64,000 bases of DNA from NCBI GenBank assembly GCA_964593835.1, contig CAZQIQ010000010.1, forward strand, positions 1 to 64,000, given 5' to 3'. This stretch comes from Flavitalea sp964593835 (GTDB lineage: Bacteria; Bacteroidota; Bacteroidia; Chitinophagales; Chitinophagaceae). The translations under genes were made by a program, and so were the position numbers. Positions 29,109 through 38,081 of the stretch are shown here, piece by piece (the stretch's first letter is position 1; each line of letters starts with the position of its first letter). The notes beneath the pieces were generated by a model, which saw only the letters and a list, made by a program, of their open reading frames with translations, searched no databases and was not told the DNA's origin.

Positions 29109-29930
29109 TTATTTAATCAAAGAATAATAATATTTAATGGCCTTGAAAACATAAGGCAAATTATTAGGTTGATCTTCAGCATCTCTTTCTATATAAATAT
29201 ATCCTTTGAATTGCTGATGTCTGAGTTCTTCAAGCACGCCAGGAATATTAATTACGCCTGTCCCTAATGGAACATCTTTTAATGAAGGGTCATTAAATGC
29301 CGCAATATCCTTAAGATGAACACCCAGAATATGACCCTTTAATTTTTTAATCGCTTCAACGGGCTCCACCCCACTTTTAGGCCAATGACCTATATCAGCG
29401 CAGGCGCCAAAATTAGGATGTCCTTTAATAGCCGCTAATACAGAATCAGGATGCCAGTAAGCACTAATTTCCTTCCAATGATCGTGAATAGCAACTTTTA
29501 AGCCGTACACTCCCGCCAAACTATCAATACTATCCCACATCTCTACCGGTGGTTCAGCAGTAACAAATTTTACATTCAGCTTTTTTGCTACTTCAAATTC
29601 TTTTTTCCATGATGTTATAGATTTTCCACCATCCACATAAATGGATGCCGCCGTTAATTTATGTTTACGAATCAACTGCTTTATTTTTTTTAATCCTTCA
29701 GAAGACAATTGACCTATTAATGAGTCCTTAAAAGCAGGACCGGCACTATGAAAAGTATTTGGCTCTATGTATTTTAACCCTGTACTATCTACCAGCTTAA
29801 GCGATTCGGGAAAATCCACGGTGTGAAACGTCCATAATGACACCCCAAACTTCCAGTCTTTCAGAGGCTGCTGTGCATATAACGTTATTGCCAGCAACGA
29901 AAAGAGTAAACCACATAATATCTTTTTCAT
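29109..29930 (-). CDS. Exported sugar phosphate isomerase/epimerase-like TIM barrel
   Basis: The protein has 273 residues and a Sec signal peptide (MKKILCGLLFSLLAI ... YAQ), so it acts outside the cytoplasm. Metal-ligand blocks of the AP_endonuc_2/xylose-isomerase-like family are visible: EPNTFHSAG, TAEPPVEMW, AIHDHWKE, GACADIGHW, GVHLKDI and a Glu in YIERDAED. Exported members are common in Bacteroidota carbohydrate loci, with unknown substrate. It converges on the CBS gene at nine bases distance. Confidence 0.82.
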   Translation of the reverse strand: MKKILCGLLFSLLAITLYAQQPLKDWKFGVSLWTFHTVDFPESLKLVDSTGLKYIEPNTFHSAGPAFKDSLIGQLSSEGLKKIKQLIRKHKLTAASIYVDGGKSITSWKKEFEVAKKLNVKFVTAEPPVEMWDSIDSLAGVYGLKVAIHDHWKEISAYWHPDSVLAAIKGHPNFGACADIGHWPKSGVEPVEAIKKLKGHILGVHLKDIAAFNDPSLKDVPLGTGVINIPGVLEELRHQQFKGYIYIERDAEDQPNNLPYVFKAIKYYYSLIK

Positions 29931-30048
29931 TTGTATGATTTTTTCACATTATTTATTACAAAATAAACTCTTTCGTATAAGGAATCCTAAAATTGAACAG
30001 GAGTAATTAAACTAATACATGAGAGTTTATGAACAGTATTTTCAAAGG

Positions 30049-30122
30049 CCTGATAATCGCGTAAACAAAAATTATCCATCAACTATACGAATAAATAAAG
30101 GTGTTTTGTACTTTTAATATAC
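30049..30122. repeat. Dispersed repeat copy A
   Basis: The core CTGATAATCGCGTAAAC, followed by AAAAATTATCCATCAACTAT and, further on, a final ACTTTTAATAT, matches the family seen at 33.5-34.2 kb in order and spacing. It is in the gene-free stretch upstream of the metE promoter. The function is unknown. Confidence 0.55.
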
Positions 30123-30294
30123 CCTCACAACTCCTACAATAGTTATCACTTCTACTATTAACAACAGCAAAATATTTGTATTGCAACAAATGAATCAATA
30201 ATAAGAATTGATAGCAAAATTGTCTTCTGGCTGATTAAGCGATATATAAACATATCTTATTTATAATTAATTTCAACTATAAGTTTTGTTAACC

Positions 30295-30302
30295 TATCTT
30301 CG
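30295..30302 (+). promoter_or_regulatory. Candidate -7 box for the riboswitch-metE transcript
   Basis: TATCTTCG differs from TAnnTTTG by one base and lies about 30-35 bases before the riboswitch begins, the expected place for the promoter. No clear -33 element was found. Confidence 0.35.
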
Positions 30303-30332
30303 CAGTTGTTCTTTACATTAATTAGCAGTGTT

Positions 30333-30455
30333 TGGGTGACTACGATAAGATATATTTATCTGTAGTATTAAAAAGGAACCGCGTGCAAATCGCGGACTGT
30401 TGCGCAACTGTAATCCTCTTAAAAGAGGGAAGTCAGATACTTGCCTGTACACAGA
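30333..30455 (+). ncRNA. Cobalamin (AdoCbl/B12) riboswitch upstream of metE
   Basis: The conserved core is readable: GGAACCGCGTGCAAATCGCGG, where a hairpin encloses the conserved TGCAAAT loop, then ACTGTTGCGCAACTGTAA, then a CCTCTT/AAGAGG hairpin, and finally the B12 box GAAGTCAGATACTTGCC at 30429-30445. These match the cobalamin aptamer order. A downstream part (about 30456-30545) can form alternative hairpins, for example AGGAATACC with GGTATGCTCCT, and probably serves as the expression platform. High cobalamin should turn off the B12-independent methionine synthase that follows. Outer limits are approximate. Confidence 0.92.
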
Positions 30456-30608
30456 CTAATGCTTTCGCAGTTTAAAGCAGCAGTCAGGAATACCATCTTT
30501 TCTCTATAGGAGAAGTGGATAGGTATGCTCCTCTCTATTCTTAAATTCCGGAAGTATACATGAACGTAAAGGCATTATTTATTAATGTTTAATCAAAAAT
30601 GTTTTTGT

Positions 30609-32930
30609 ATGCTAACACACAATCTGGGCTATCCTCGTATGGGTAAGCACCGGGAATTGAAAAAGGCCAACGAACAGTATTGGTCAGGAAAAATTACTTT
30701 GCAGCAATTATTACACTCGGCCAAATTGTTACGAATTGAACATTGGCAATTACAGAAAGATGCAGGAATTGACATTATCCCCTGTAATGATTCTTCTTTA
30801 TACGATCATGTGCTGGATACCTGTTTAATGACTGGTGCCATTCCGGAAAGATATCATCCGTTATTGGAACATCAAATGCCGGAAACAGATATTCTGTTTG
30901 CCATGGCCAGAGGGTATCAGCAAAATAAAAAAGATGTTACGGCTATGGAAATGACTAAATGGTTTGATACCAACTACCATTATATCGTTCCTGAGTTTAC
31001 AGCACAACAATCATTTAATTTATTTTCAGAAAAAATAATCAGGGAGTTTCAGGAAAGCAAAAGAGAAGGATTTCAAACCAAACCAGTTTTATTAGGGCCT
31101 GTATCTTTTCTTTTATTAGGGAAAGAGAAAGATAAAGGTTTTCATCGTTTAGCGCTTTTGCCTAAATTATTACCTGTATATATTAATGTACTTAAAAAAC
31201 TGGATGAACTGGATGTTAACATGATTCAGTTTGATGAACCCTGCCTGTCGCTTGATCTCACCGTAGCAGAACGAAACGCATTCACTACCGTATATTCAGC
31301 AATCAGCAAACAATTTCCCAGCCTTACCATTCTGCTAGCCAGTTATTTTGAATGTTATGGAGAAAATCTACCGACAGTACTATCATTACCTATTGATATT
31401 TTACATCTGGATCTGATCAGATGTCCGGCACAACTGGATGATATTATCTTAAGCAATATTAAACAAAGCAGATTAAAACTTTCTCTTGGCGTTGTAGATG
31501 GAAGAAATATCTGGAAAAATGATTTTACATCATCTTTACAATTAATAGAAAAAGCAAGCAAAGTCATAGGAACTGAAAGGATACTGATTGCTCCCTCCTG
31601 TTCCCTGTTACATGTTCCGGCTGACCTTGATTTGGAAACAGATGAAGATTCACTGCCTTTATCAGTAAAAAACTGGATGGCATTTGCTAAACAAAAATTG
31701 CAGGAAGTAGTGACATTATCAAAGCTTGCTACTAACAAAGACGATGATTTGCTTAAAAGCAAATTACAGGAGAATGTTAATACTATTAACGAAAGAAAAA
31801 CATCATCACTCATCAACAGAAAATCTGTTAAAGAAAGAATTGCCGGTTTAAAGAAAGAAGATTACACAAGAACCAATCCATTTCCTATTAGAAAGAAACT
31901 GCAATCAGTGTCAATCCGTTTGCCACTATTTCCCACCACTACCATAGGATCATTTCCACAAACAAAAGAAGTACGCGTATGGCGGTCTGATTATAAAAAA
32001 GGAAAATTATCTTTTGAGGAGTATGATGCTTTAATTAAACAGGAAATAGCCAGTACAATCCAATTCCAAGAAGAAAAAGGACTCGATGTGCCCGTACATG
32101 GTGAGTTTGAACGCAATGATATGGTTGAATATTTTGGTGAACAACTGGAAGGTTTTGTTTTTACACAAAATGGATGGGTACAGAGCTACGGTAGCAGATG
32201 TGTAAAACCTCCGGTTATTTTCGGAGATGTAGAAAGAAAACATATCATGACTGTTAAATATACAGCATATGCACAATCATTAACTAACAAACCGGTTAAA
32301 GGTATGCTCACAGGACCAGTAACGATATTGCAATGGAGTTTTGTGCGCAATGATCAACCGCGAAATATTACCTGTAATCAGATTGCATTAGCCATAAGAG
32401 ATGAAGTAGCTGATTTGGAAAGATCGGGAATTAAAATTATCCAGGTGGACGAACCTGCAATCAGAGAAGGTTTACCTTTAAGAAAAGAAAATCATCAGCA
32501 ATATCTGGAGTGGGCAGTGAATGCATTTCGCTTAAGCACTTCGGGAGTTAATGACGCCACGCAAATGCATACACACATGTGTTACTCAGAATTTAATGAT
32601 ATCATTAAAGATATTGCCGATATGGATGCAGATGTAATTACCATTGAAACCAGTCGCTCCCAAATGGAACTGCTCGATGCATTTGCTGCTTTTAATTATC
32701 CTAACGATATAGGTCCTGGAGTGTATGATATTCATTCACCTCGCGTACCTTCCATTGATGAAATAGAAACATTACTTAAAAAAGCAATGGAAGTAATTCC
32801 AGCAGATCACCTGTGGGTAAATCCTGATTGTGGTTTAAAAACAAGAAAATGGGAAGAAACCAGTAAAGCTTTAAATAATATGGTAGCAGCAGCAGCAAAT
32901 ATCAGAAAGCAAATAACACAACAAGTTTAA
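30609..32930 (+). CDS. metE: Cobalamin-independent methionine synthase
   Basis: The protein has 773 residues, the usual length. The start at 30609 gives MLTHNLGYPRMGKHRELKKA, which aligns with the normal MetE N-terminus; an ATG eight codons upstream adds an unrelated leader. The two-barrel layout is complete. In the C-terminal barrel TTIGSFPQTKEVR, VHGEFERNDMVEYF, MLTGPVTILQWSF, QVDEPAIREG and MHTHMCYSEF (zinc His and Cys) are visible, and the last zinc Cys is in NPDCGLKTRKW. It transfers the methyl group from methyl-tetrahydrofolate polyglutamate to homocysteine. It is controlled by the riboswitch in front and followed after four bases by a thioesterase gene. Confidence 0.97.
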   Translation: MLTHNLGYPRMGKHRELKKANEQYWSGKITLQQLLHSAKLLRIEHWQLQKDAGIDIIPCNDSSLYDHVLDTCLMTGAIPERYHPLLEHQMPETDILFAMARGYQQNKKDVTAMEMTKWFDTNYHYIVPEFTAQQSFNLFSEKIIREFQESKREGFQTKPVLLGPVSFLLLGKEKDKGFHRLALLPKLLPVYINVLKKLDELDVNMIQFDEPCLSLDLTVAERNAFTTVYSAISKQFPSLTILLASYFECYGENLPTVLSLPIDILHLDLIRCPAQLDDIILSNIKQSRLKLSLGVVDGRNIWKNDFTSSLQLIEKASKVIGTERILIAPSCSLLHVPADLDLETDEDSLPLSVKNWMAFAKQKLQEVVTLSKLATNKDDDLLKSKLQENVNTINERKTSSLINRKSVKERIAGLKKEDYTRTNPFPIRKKLQSVSIRLPLFPTTTIGSFPQTKEVRVWRSDYKKGKLSFEEYDALIKQEIASTIQFQEEKGLDVPVHGEFERNDMVEYFGEQLEGFVFTQNGWVQSYGSRCVKPPVIFGDVERKHIMTVKYTAYAQSLTNKPVKGMLTGPVTILQWSFVRNDQPRNITCNQIALAIRDEVADLERSGIKIIQVDEPAIREGLPLRKENHQQYLEWAVNAFRLSTSGVNDATQMHTHMCYSEFNDIIKDIADMDADVITIETSRSQMELLDAFAAFNYPNDIGPGVYDIHSPRVPSIDEIETLLKKAMEVIPADHLWVNPDCGLKTRKWEETSKALNNMVAAAANIRKQITQQV

Positions 32931-32934
32931 TAAT

Positions 32935-33315
32935 ATGGATCAGCAAAAAGTAGATGATTCGGTAACACGAATTTTCAAAGCGGTATTTCCGGATAGTACC
33001 AACCATTATGATACTCTTTTCGGAGGAACAGCTATGCAGTTAATGGACGAAGCAGCGTTTATCACTGCCACAAGGTTTACACGACAAAAAGTGGTGACTG
33101 TTTGTAGTGACAGGATAGATTTTACACAGCCGATTCCAGGAGGAACTATTATCGAATTAGTTGGAAGGGTTAGTCATATCGGCAATACCAGTCTTAAAGT
33201 AAGAGTTGATGTATTTGTTGAGCAAATGTATTCCGATAGTCGACAAAAGGCAATCACCGGAGAGTTTACACTTGTAGCCATTGACGACAATAAGAAACCA
33301 GTTAAAATAAGCTAA
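32935..33315 (+). CDS. Acyl-CoA thioesterase, hotdog fold (YciA/BACH-like)
   Basis: The protein has 126 residues. NHYDTLFGGTAMQLMDEAA at about 22-40 is the central hotdog helix, in which Asp and the preceding Asn/Gly are typical of acyl-CoA thioesterases. DRIDFTQPIPGGTIIELVG follows. The substrate is probably acyl-CoA of medium length, but this is not certain. The gene begins four bases after metE, so it should be under the same riboswitch, an unexpected link between B12 status and acyl-CoA hydrolysis. Confidence 0.88.
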   Translation: MDQQKVDDSVTRIFKAVFPDSTNHYDTLFGGTAMQLMDEAAFITATRFTRQKVVTVCSDRIDFTQPIPGGTIIELVGRVSHIGNTSLKVRVDVFVEQMYSDSRQKAITGEFTLVAIDDNKKPVKIS

Positions 33316-33524
33316 TACATCCAAAATAGTATATGATAACATTCAGAAAGATAATATCATATAAATATCAAAGATAAAAATCCAGCTTAAACTACTGGAT
33401 AATTGCCATAACAATAAACGCTGGAGTTATTCACTTTTATTAGTTAATACCATTGGGTTTAAATTGATAATTTTTCTATCAGACATAAAAACAAAAATAG
33501 GGGAATGAGTTAAAAGTATTTTGA

Positions 33525-33580
33525 AGAGTCGGACAATCACCCAAACGAAAAATTTATCTATCAGATACCTGAATTAAGAA
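33525..33580 (+). repeat. Dispersed repeat copy B
   Basis: GAGTCGGACAATCACCCAAACG, then AAAAATTTATCTATCAGATACCT and GAATTAAGAAAGGG, align with the unit of the array at 33.84 kb. The 3' end runs straight into a strong terminator hairpin, so this copy could lie at the end of a small transcript. Confidence 0.55.
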
Positions 33581-33615
33581 AGGGTGTATCTCACATTGAC
33601 ACACCCTTTCTTTTT
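33576..33615 (+). terminator. Rho-independent terminator hairpin
   Basis: AAGAAAGGGTGT (33576-33587) is perfectly complementary to ACACCCTTTCTT (33601-33612), with a 13-base loop and a T run after the stem. It lies about 260 bases behind the thioesterase gene. It may end the metE transcript or a separate small RNA. Confidence 0.7.
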
Positions 33616-33837
33616 AGATCTACTGAAATTAAATATAACAGTTGAACGAATTATAAGACAAGATTTAATCCGACAATGTTTTTTATTTTACGAGATTCCA
33701 TTTATTTGTAAGAATTAACATAATCACGATTTAATCTTACGGACTGTATATAATACTTTTTAACCAGACTTGCTGTTTCAATTATACGCTAGTTGAAAAA
33801 GTATCAAAATCAAATTAAAGGACTATATAATCCTTTA

Positions 33838-34165
33838 GGACTCGGCAATCGCGCAGACCCATACCTTGTTCATCAGCTATCTATATTAACAGAGATCTTT
33901 TCCGTTTTTGATATTAGCTATTACATATTAAAAGACTCAATAATCGCGTAGACCAAAGCCTCTTTCATCAGCTATCTATATTAACAGAGATCGTTTCCAC
34001 TTTTAATATTATAAGGACTCGATAACCACGGAAAAAACCTTTTCCATCAGCTACCTAAATAACATAGATCGTATTGACTTTTGATATTAAAGGACTCTAC
34101 AATCGCGGAAACGAAATTTCTATCAGCCAACTTAAGAACATATATCGTATCGACCTTATGATACA
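33838..34165. repeat. Tandem array of four diverged repeat units
   Basis: GGACTC or a close variant begins the units at 33838, 33933, 34015 and 34092; the CTC triplets are 95, 82 and 77 bases apart. Each unit has the order GACTC-N-A-ATCGCG, then a TTCATCAGCTATCTA block, then AACAGAGATCGT, and an ending like ACTTTTAATATTA. Similarity between units is roughly 70-80 percent by eye. The array is non-coding and lies downstream of the PepSY-like gene. Confidence 0.75.
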
Positions 34166-34300
34166 AACTCTTCATAAGAAATACTTAATCTACAATATTA
34201 TCTGTTCAACTTTGAATGTGTAAGTCTATCCAAACAATGAATATATCAAGTAATTCCTCGTTTATATCTTTTAAATACTTTGGGCTAGTCAGCATTATCC

Positions 34301-34786
34301 CTATTTTTTCATTTTCTCTTTAACAAGTTTACCCTGTGCATCATATAATAATTTCCTATCAGGATTTCCCTCTATTTCAACAAGATAATAGGTGTTGCCA
34401 TTTTTTTCAACACGATAAACATCATCAATTTTTTGATTGGCAAATTCCTTACTTACTGCATCGGCAACCAATACAGGCAATTCGCTATTATTGATTTCGG
34501 TTCCCCTGGATAACACTTCTCCGGAAGAAGAGAGTTCAGCCATATGATCTACATTATTCATCTCAAAGCTCACTTTATAAGCACCGTGTTTCATTTTCCA
34601 GTCAATATCCCTTGCTCCTGGAAAATTTGACTCAAAAGATGAACGTACAGATTGAGGAACATCCTTTTCCTTTAATTTGGTCTTTTCCTGACTTTTAATG
34701 TCACTATTATGACTCTTGTCGTGCTGAGCATTAATGTTTAATGATGTAAATAAGCCGATAGCGGCTATTAAAAATATTTTTTTCAT
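34301..34786 (-). CDS. Exported PepSY-like (DUF2874) protein
   Basis: The protein has 161 residues from the ATG at 34784-34786, which opens a signal peptide (MKKIFLIAAIGLFTSLNINA). The mature part shows VPQSVRSSFESNFPGARDIDW, then YKVSFEMNN and YRVEKNGNTYYLVEIEG with a GKLVKEK end. This is the two-repeat PepSY-like pattern of small periplasmic proteins in Bacteroidota. The family may bind or inhibit a partner, and the function is unknown. An OMP gene lies upstream on the same strand. Confidence 0.82.
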   Translation of the reverse strand: MKKIFLIAAIGLFTSLNINAQHDKSHNSDIKSQEKTKLKEKDVPQSVRSSFESNFPGARDIDWKMKHGAYKVSFEMNNVDHMAELSSSGEVLSRGTEINNSELPVLVADAVSKEFANQKIDDVYRVEKNGNTYYLVEIEGNPDRKLLYDAQGKLVKEKMKK

Positions 34787-34899
34787 ATCTAATCGTTTTA
34801 ATTGATAATAGATAATCAAAAAATAAACCACCCAAATAGTTCTTATTTAGATAGGCTAACTCAGTTTTTTTGTTCCAATAATTATTTTTTGTAGAATAT

Positions 34900-35553
34900 C
34901 TACCTCTTACCTCCTAATCGGTCAGGTCTGAGTGTAGCTAATGGGAATGTAAGACCTACGTTTAACGCGACATTTCTGTTTTTAACGTCTCCACCCATTT
35001 TATGAATATTTAATAGCCCCAGATAATAAGAAAAGTCAGTATTTAGCCAGGTGCCCGGTGCTAATCTAATGTTTAAACCAGCCGCTATATGAGCGCCAAA
35101 GTCAAAAGTTCTGGTAAAGTCAGTTGTTTTTAGTTCAATTATCTTTCTGCCATCTTCATAAGTTTTGCTCTTTCCGCCAACCAAAAATCCGAAAGATGGA
35201 CCAAGTGAAATTTTTGGCCTAACCCTGTCTCCTAGTTGTCCAAAGAAATAAATTCCCTGCAGCGGTAAACGTATATAAGCAGCCCGTCCAACAACTTTGT
35301 TATCTGCATCAACACCTACTGTTCCTCCTTCACTGGAATACCTTAAATCAGCACTCACTCCCCAGCGGCTATCAAAACTGTACACCATTTTACTACCAAA
35401 ACTATAAGTTGGATGAAAACGGCTATTACCGTCACTATTACTGGTCCAGCTATGACCAATACCAGTAGACACACCCATTGAAAGATTTTGATTTTGTGCT
35501 TTTACTAATGAAGCTATAAATAATCCCGAGCAAACCAACCATAACTTATTCAT
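34900..35553 (-). CDS. Outer-membrane beta-barrel protein
   Basis: The protein has 217 residues with signal peptide MNKLWLVCSGLFIASLVKA. Beta-barrel features include GVSTGIGHSW, VSADLRYSSEGG, YIRLPLQGIYFFG, KISLGPSFGFLVGGK and strand-turn-strand near the C-terminus (NVALNVGLTFPL). It belongs to the PorT/OMP_b-brl_2 group. The ligand is unknown. It lies 42 bases after the DUF3298 gene on the same strand. Confidence 0.82.
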   Translation of the reverse strand: MNKLWLVCSGLFIASLVKAQNQNLSMGVSTGIGHSWTSNSDGNSRFHPTYSFGSKMVYSFDSRWGVSADLRYSSEGGTVGVDADNKVVGRAAYIRLPLQGIYFFGQLGDRVRPKISLGPSFGFLVGGKSKTYEDGRKIIELKTTDFTRTFDFGAHIAAGLNIRLAPGTWLNTDFSYYLGLLNIHKMGGDVKNRNVALNVGLTFPLATLRPDRLGGKR

Positions 35554-35595
35554 CTTGTAGAATTTATAAGATGGCAGTCATAAAAAATTATGCCA

Positions 35596-36813
35596 CTAAT
35601 GATTATTATGATGTAGTTGAGCTACAGTATAAGGCTGTAAAACAACTTTCATTTCTTCGAATGGAATAAATACATTGATTTGACCACGTGCATAAGGAGC
35701 AATTTCATCAGGTTGATAACTGAATCCAATGCCTGTCGATGTAAAAAAGAAATTATCGGAATAACTAATTGAATCGTGATAAAAATCAACTTTTTTTAAT
35801 GTTTCATATGGAGCTAGCTTATAAGAAGCATGTAACTTTTCTGTAATTAAACGGTTAACTGTTGAATCCCACCCCGGTTGTAAAATATCATCCAGCGTTA
35901 ATTGTCTTCTTTGTACTAAATCGTAATTATGATATGTTTTGGAAGATTTTCCATGTAATCCTCCATTATAAGTAAAACGATGAGTAGCCAGTGACAAAAT
36001 TCTATCAGAATACCAGCAAACCATCAGATCCGTAATATTATCTCTGGAAAACTTATATTCTACGTCAATTACATAAGCGGGTTCAGTATACTTAAACTCC
36101 TCTCTGTATTTTGAGAAAAAGTCTTTCTTATTTTTTACCAAAACCGGAGTAATTACTTCTTCGGAAGAGTCAGCATTAAATGATTTTAGCAGAAACTCTC
36201 TGATAAAATCCATATTCTCATCAACAGGCCATATAGAGGAAGCAGAAAATTCTGCTTTAGGACCATCCCGAAGAGAAGAAAACAACCGTTGTCTTCCTTT
36301 TGAATAATAATATGCAAAATCAAAAGGTGTTTTCTCTATTCTGGCAGAGAATGGAAGAACTTCTTCTCCACTCCTCCTTTTGCATATTCCTGTAATAATA
36401 TCTTCCTCCAGATTAAAATAAAATTTGTCGCTATTGTTTATTCCCTGTACCGATTCAACATATATTATAGCTTCACCTGAGTCTGTTTCTGTTTCATATC
36501 CTGAAAAATAAACCGGGTATTGTAAAAGATTATCATAATAATAACCGGCATACTCTTTACCTGCTTTGTGCAGATTTAGCGTAATAGGAGATTGACCAAT
36601 AGTACCTACATAACAAGCATAAAAGGCCGTAGTATCCCGAACAATTACAGGTTGAATAAATGAAGAAGTATCAATTTGTAAATTAGTAGTATCATCCGCT
36701 TGAAAACGGACTTCCTGTAACACAACAGTATCTGACATATCAGGAATGGTATCCTGCGATTTAGAGGTATAACACAGCATTAAGAGGATTCCGATCGGTA
36801 CCAGTTGTTTCAT
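35596..36813 (-). CDS. Exported DUF3298 (RsiV-like) domain protein
   Basis: The protein has 405 residues with signal peptide MKQLVPIGILLMLCYTSKS. The N-terminal half includes the DUF4163-like region. The C-terminal part (about 260-390) has THRFTYNGGLHGKSS, LTLDDILQPGW and PYARGQINVFIPFEEM, the marks of the DUF3298 domain known from the lysozyme-binding anti-sigma factor RsiV. No transmembrane anti-sigma part is present here, so it is probably a periplasmic binding protein of the same fold. The N-terminal 60 residues are Thr/Asp-rich and likely unstructured. Confidence 0.82.
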   Translation of the reverse strand: MKQLVPIGILLMLCYTSKSQDTIPDMSDTVVLQEVRFQADDTTNLQIDTSSFIQPVIVRDTTAFYACYVGTIGQSPITLNLHKAGKEYAGYYYDNLLQYPVYFSGYETETDSGEAIIYVESVQGINNSDKFYFNLEEDIITGICKRRSGEEVLPFSARIEKTPFDFAYYYSKGRQRLFSSLRDGPKAEFSASSIWPVDENMDFIREFLLKSFNADSSEEVITPVLVKNKKDFFSKYREEFKYTEPAYVIDVEYKFSRDNITDLMVCWYSDRILSLATHRFTYNGGLHGKSSKTYHNYDLVQRRQLTLDDILQPGWDSTVNRLITEKLHASYKLAPYETLKKVDFYHDSISYSDNFFFTSTGIGFSYQPDEIAPYARGQINVFIPFEEMKVVLQPYTVAQLHHNNH

Positions 36814-36963
36814 AGATACAGCTACATTAGTGCAACCATCTCTAACTATACCTCAGCATTTTTATTGCATAAATGTTAATCTTTTTATAATCAAAAGTTA
36901 ATACTCATATGATTATCACGCATATATGATGAAAACAACTTTCTTCGAAATAAATTTTGATTT

Positions 36964-37599
36964 ATGAGTAAAATTGTTACACTAATCATCAGTGCCTTAT
37001 TCTTTAGTTTCACCACCAATGCACAGGATATAGAGAAAGGAAGATACATGTTGGGAGGATCTGTCAGTACCAATAACCAAAAAACTGAAATACCGAATCG
37101 TGCGGATAATCGTTCTACGGTCACTCAGTTTAATATTGCTGCATCAAGATTTTATAAAAACAACCGGAGTGCCGGTATAAACTTTTCCTACTTTAAAAAC
37201 AATAACAGAACTGAAAATTTTTCACAAAAAAATGAAGAATATGGTGGAGGGATATTCCTGAGACAATACTTACCTCTGGGAAAATCATTTTTTTTATTTG
37301 CTGAAGAAGGAGTAGGTGCATATAAAAGTAAATACAATACAAGTTATAACAATACAGAAGGGAATAAAACAAGTTTTCAGTTAAACATTTATCCGGGAAT
37401 AGCTTATAGTATTGCTAAAAAAATACAATTGGAACTTTCTCTAATGAATCTAATAACTATTGGTCATTCAATTGATAAAAGAAAAGAGATCATTGCAGGA
37501 GAAAATATCAATACGAAAAACGCTACCAGTTATTTTAGTCTGACCTCTTCCAACTATTCAATAGCCAATATAGGTTTTGGAATAAGATGGATGTTATAG
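36964..37599 (+). CDS. Outer-membrane beta-barrel protein
   Basis: The protein has 211 residues with signal peptide MSKIVTLIISALFFSFTTNA. GRYMLGGSVSTNNQ, GINFSYFKNNNR, GGIFLRQYLPLGKSFFLFAEEG, YPGIAYSIAKKIQLEL and the terminal GFGIRWML show an eight-stranded barrel. It is divergent from the DUF3298 gene and has no close partner. Confidence 0.82.
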   Translation: MSKIVTLIISALFFSFTTNAQDIEKGRYMLGGSVSTNNQKTEIPNRADNRSTVTQFNIAASRFYKNNRSAGINFSYFKNNNRTENFSQKNEEYGGGIFLRQYLPLGKSFFLFAEEGVGAYKSKYNTSYNNTEGNKTSFQLNIYPGIAYSIAKKIQLELSLMNLITIGHSIDKRKEIIAGENINTKNATSYFSLTSSNYSIANIGFGIRWML

Positions 37600-37689
37600 T
37601 AAAACAATTACATAAACGGGAATGTTATAGGCGTAATAATCCACTTGTATATTATGAATAAACGGAATTCAGTTTTATAACATAACCGA

Positions 37690-38031
37690 TTATTGAAAAA
37701 CGATATACTTTTTAATATATTTTTTTTCTAATAAAACATTATACTCAGTATCTTTTGTAATCAGCATCTCCTGTTGTTCATAACNNNNNNNNNNACCATT
37801 GGCACTGAACACCAAAGCAGAATCGGAAGGAGTAATCGTAATATAATATATCCCATCAGCCTGAGTGCCTGAATAATTTTTTGTACCCTTCACCCATATT
37901 GTTACACCTTCTATAGGTTGCCGAATCTCAGCATCTATTATTTGTCCGGTAATCGTTCTCGATGCATTTTGTGCCAATAATGAAATAGACATTCCTGATA
38001 AGGAAATTAATAATAATAATTTCTTTTTCAT
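37690..38031 (-). CDS. Stand-alone carboxypeptidase-regulatory-like (CarboxypepD_reg) protein, interrupted by an assembly gap
   Basis: The frame has 113 codons from the ATG at 38029-38031, which gives the signal peptide MKKKLLLLISLSGMSISLLA. The domain shows RTITGQIIDAEIRQPIEGV and a Tyr-Tyr-Ile strand, as in the N-terminus of SusC-like receptors. It then ends after a strand, so no plug or barrel follows. Ten N at 37785-37794 replace about three or four residues, so length and reading frame are not certain. It lies 50 bases behind the dehydratase-like gene and may be the last gene of the sulfatase operon or a receptor fragment. Confidence 0.6.
   Translation of the reverse strand: MKKKLLLLISLSGMSISLLAQNASRTITGQIIDAEIRQPIEGVTIWVKGTKNYSGTQADGIYYITITPSDSALVFSANGXXXXYEQQEMLITKDTEYNVLLEKKYIKKYIVFQ
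37785..37794. other. Assembly gap (10 N)
   Basis: Ten consecutive N bases interrupt the carboxypeptidase-regulatory-like gene. A run of ten N often marks a scaffold gap of unknown true length, so the neighbouring order is inferred by the assembler. Confidence 0.98.
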
Positions 38032-38081
38032 ATCAACAATCAATTTTTATTAAAAAAATATTGGAGTTTAGAACAATCTAT

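Larger units (their letters stand above)
33316..34300. other. Gene-free 1-kb stretch carrying a repeat family
   Basis: No gene is supported here. The region holds a single repeat copy with a terminator hairpin at its end (33525-33615) and a tandem array of four related copies (33830-34170). The remainder is AT-rich without evident structure. Confidence 0.7.

Noticed and set aside
33838..34165. Considered as a CRISPR array
   Set aside because: Units are 77-95 bp apart with conserved words along their whole length, no constant 25-40 bp repeat with variable spacers, and no cas genes in the window.
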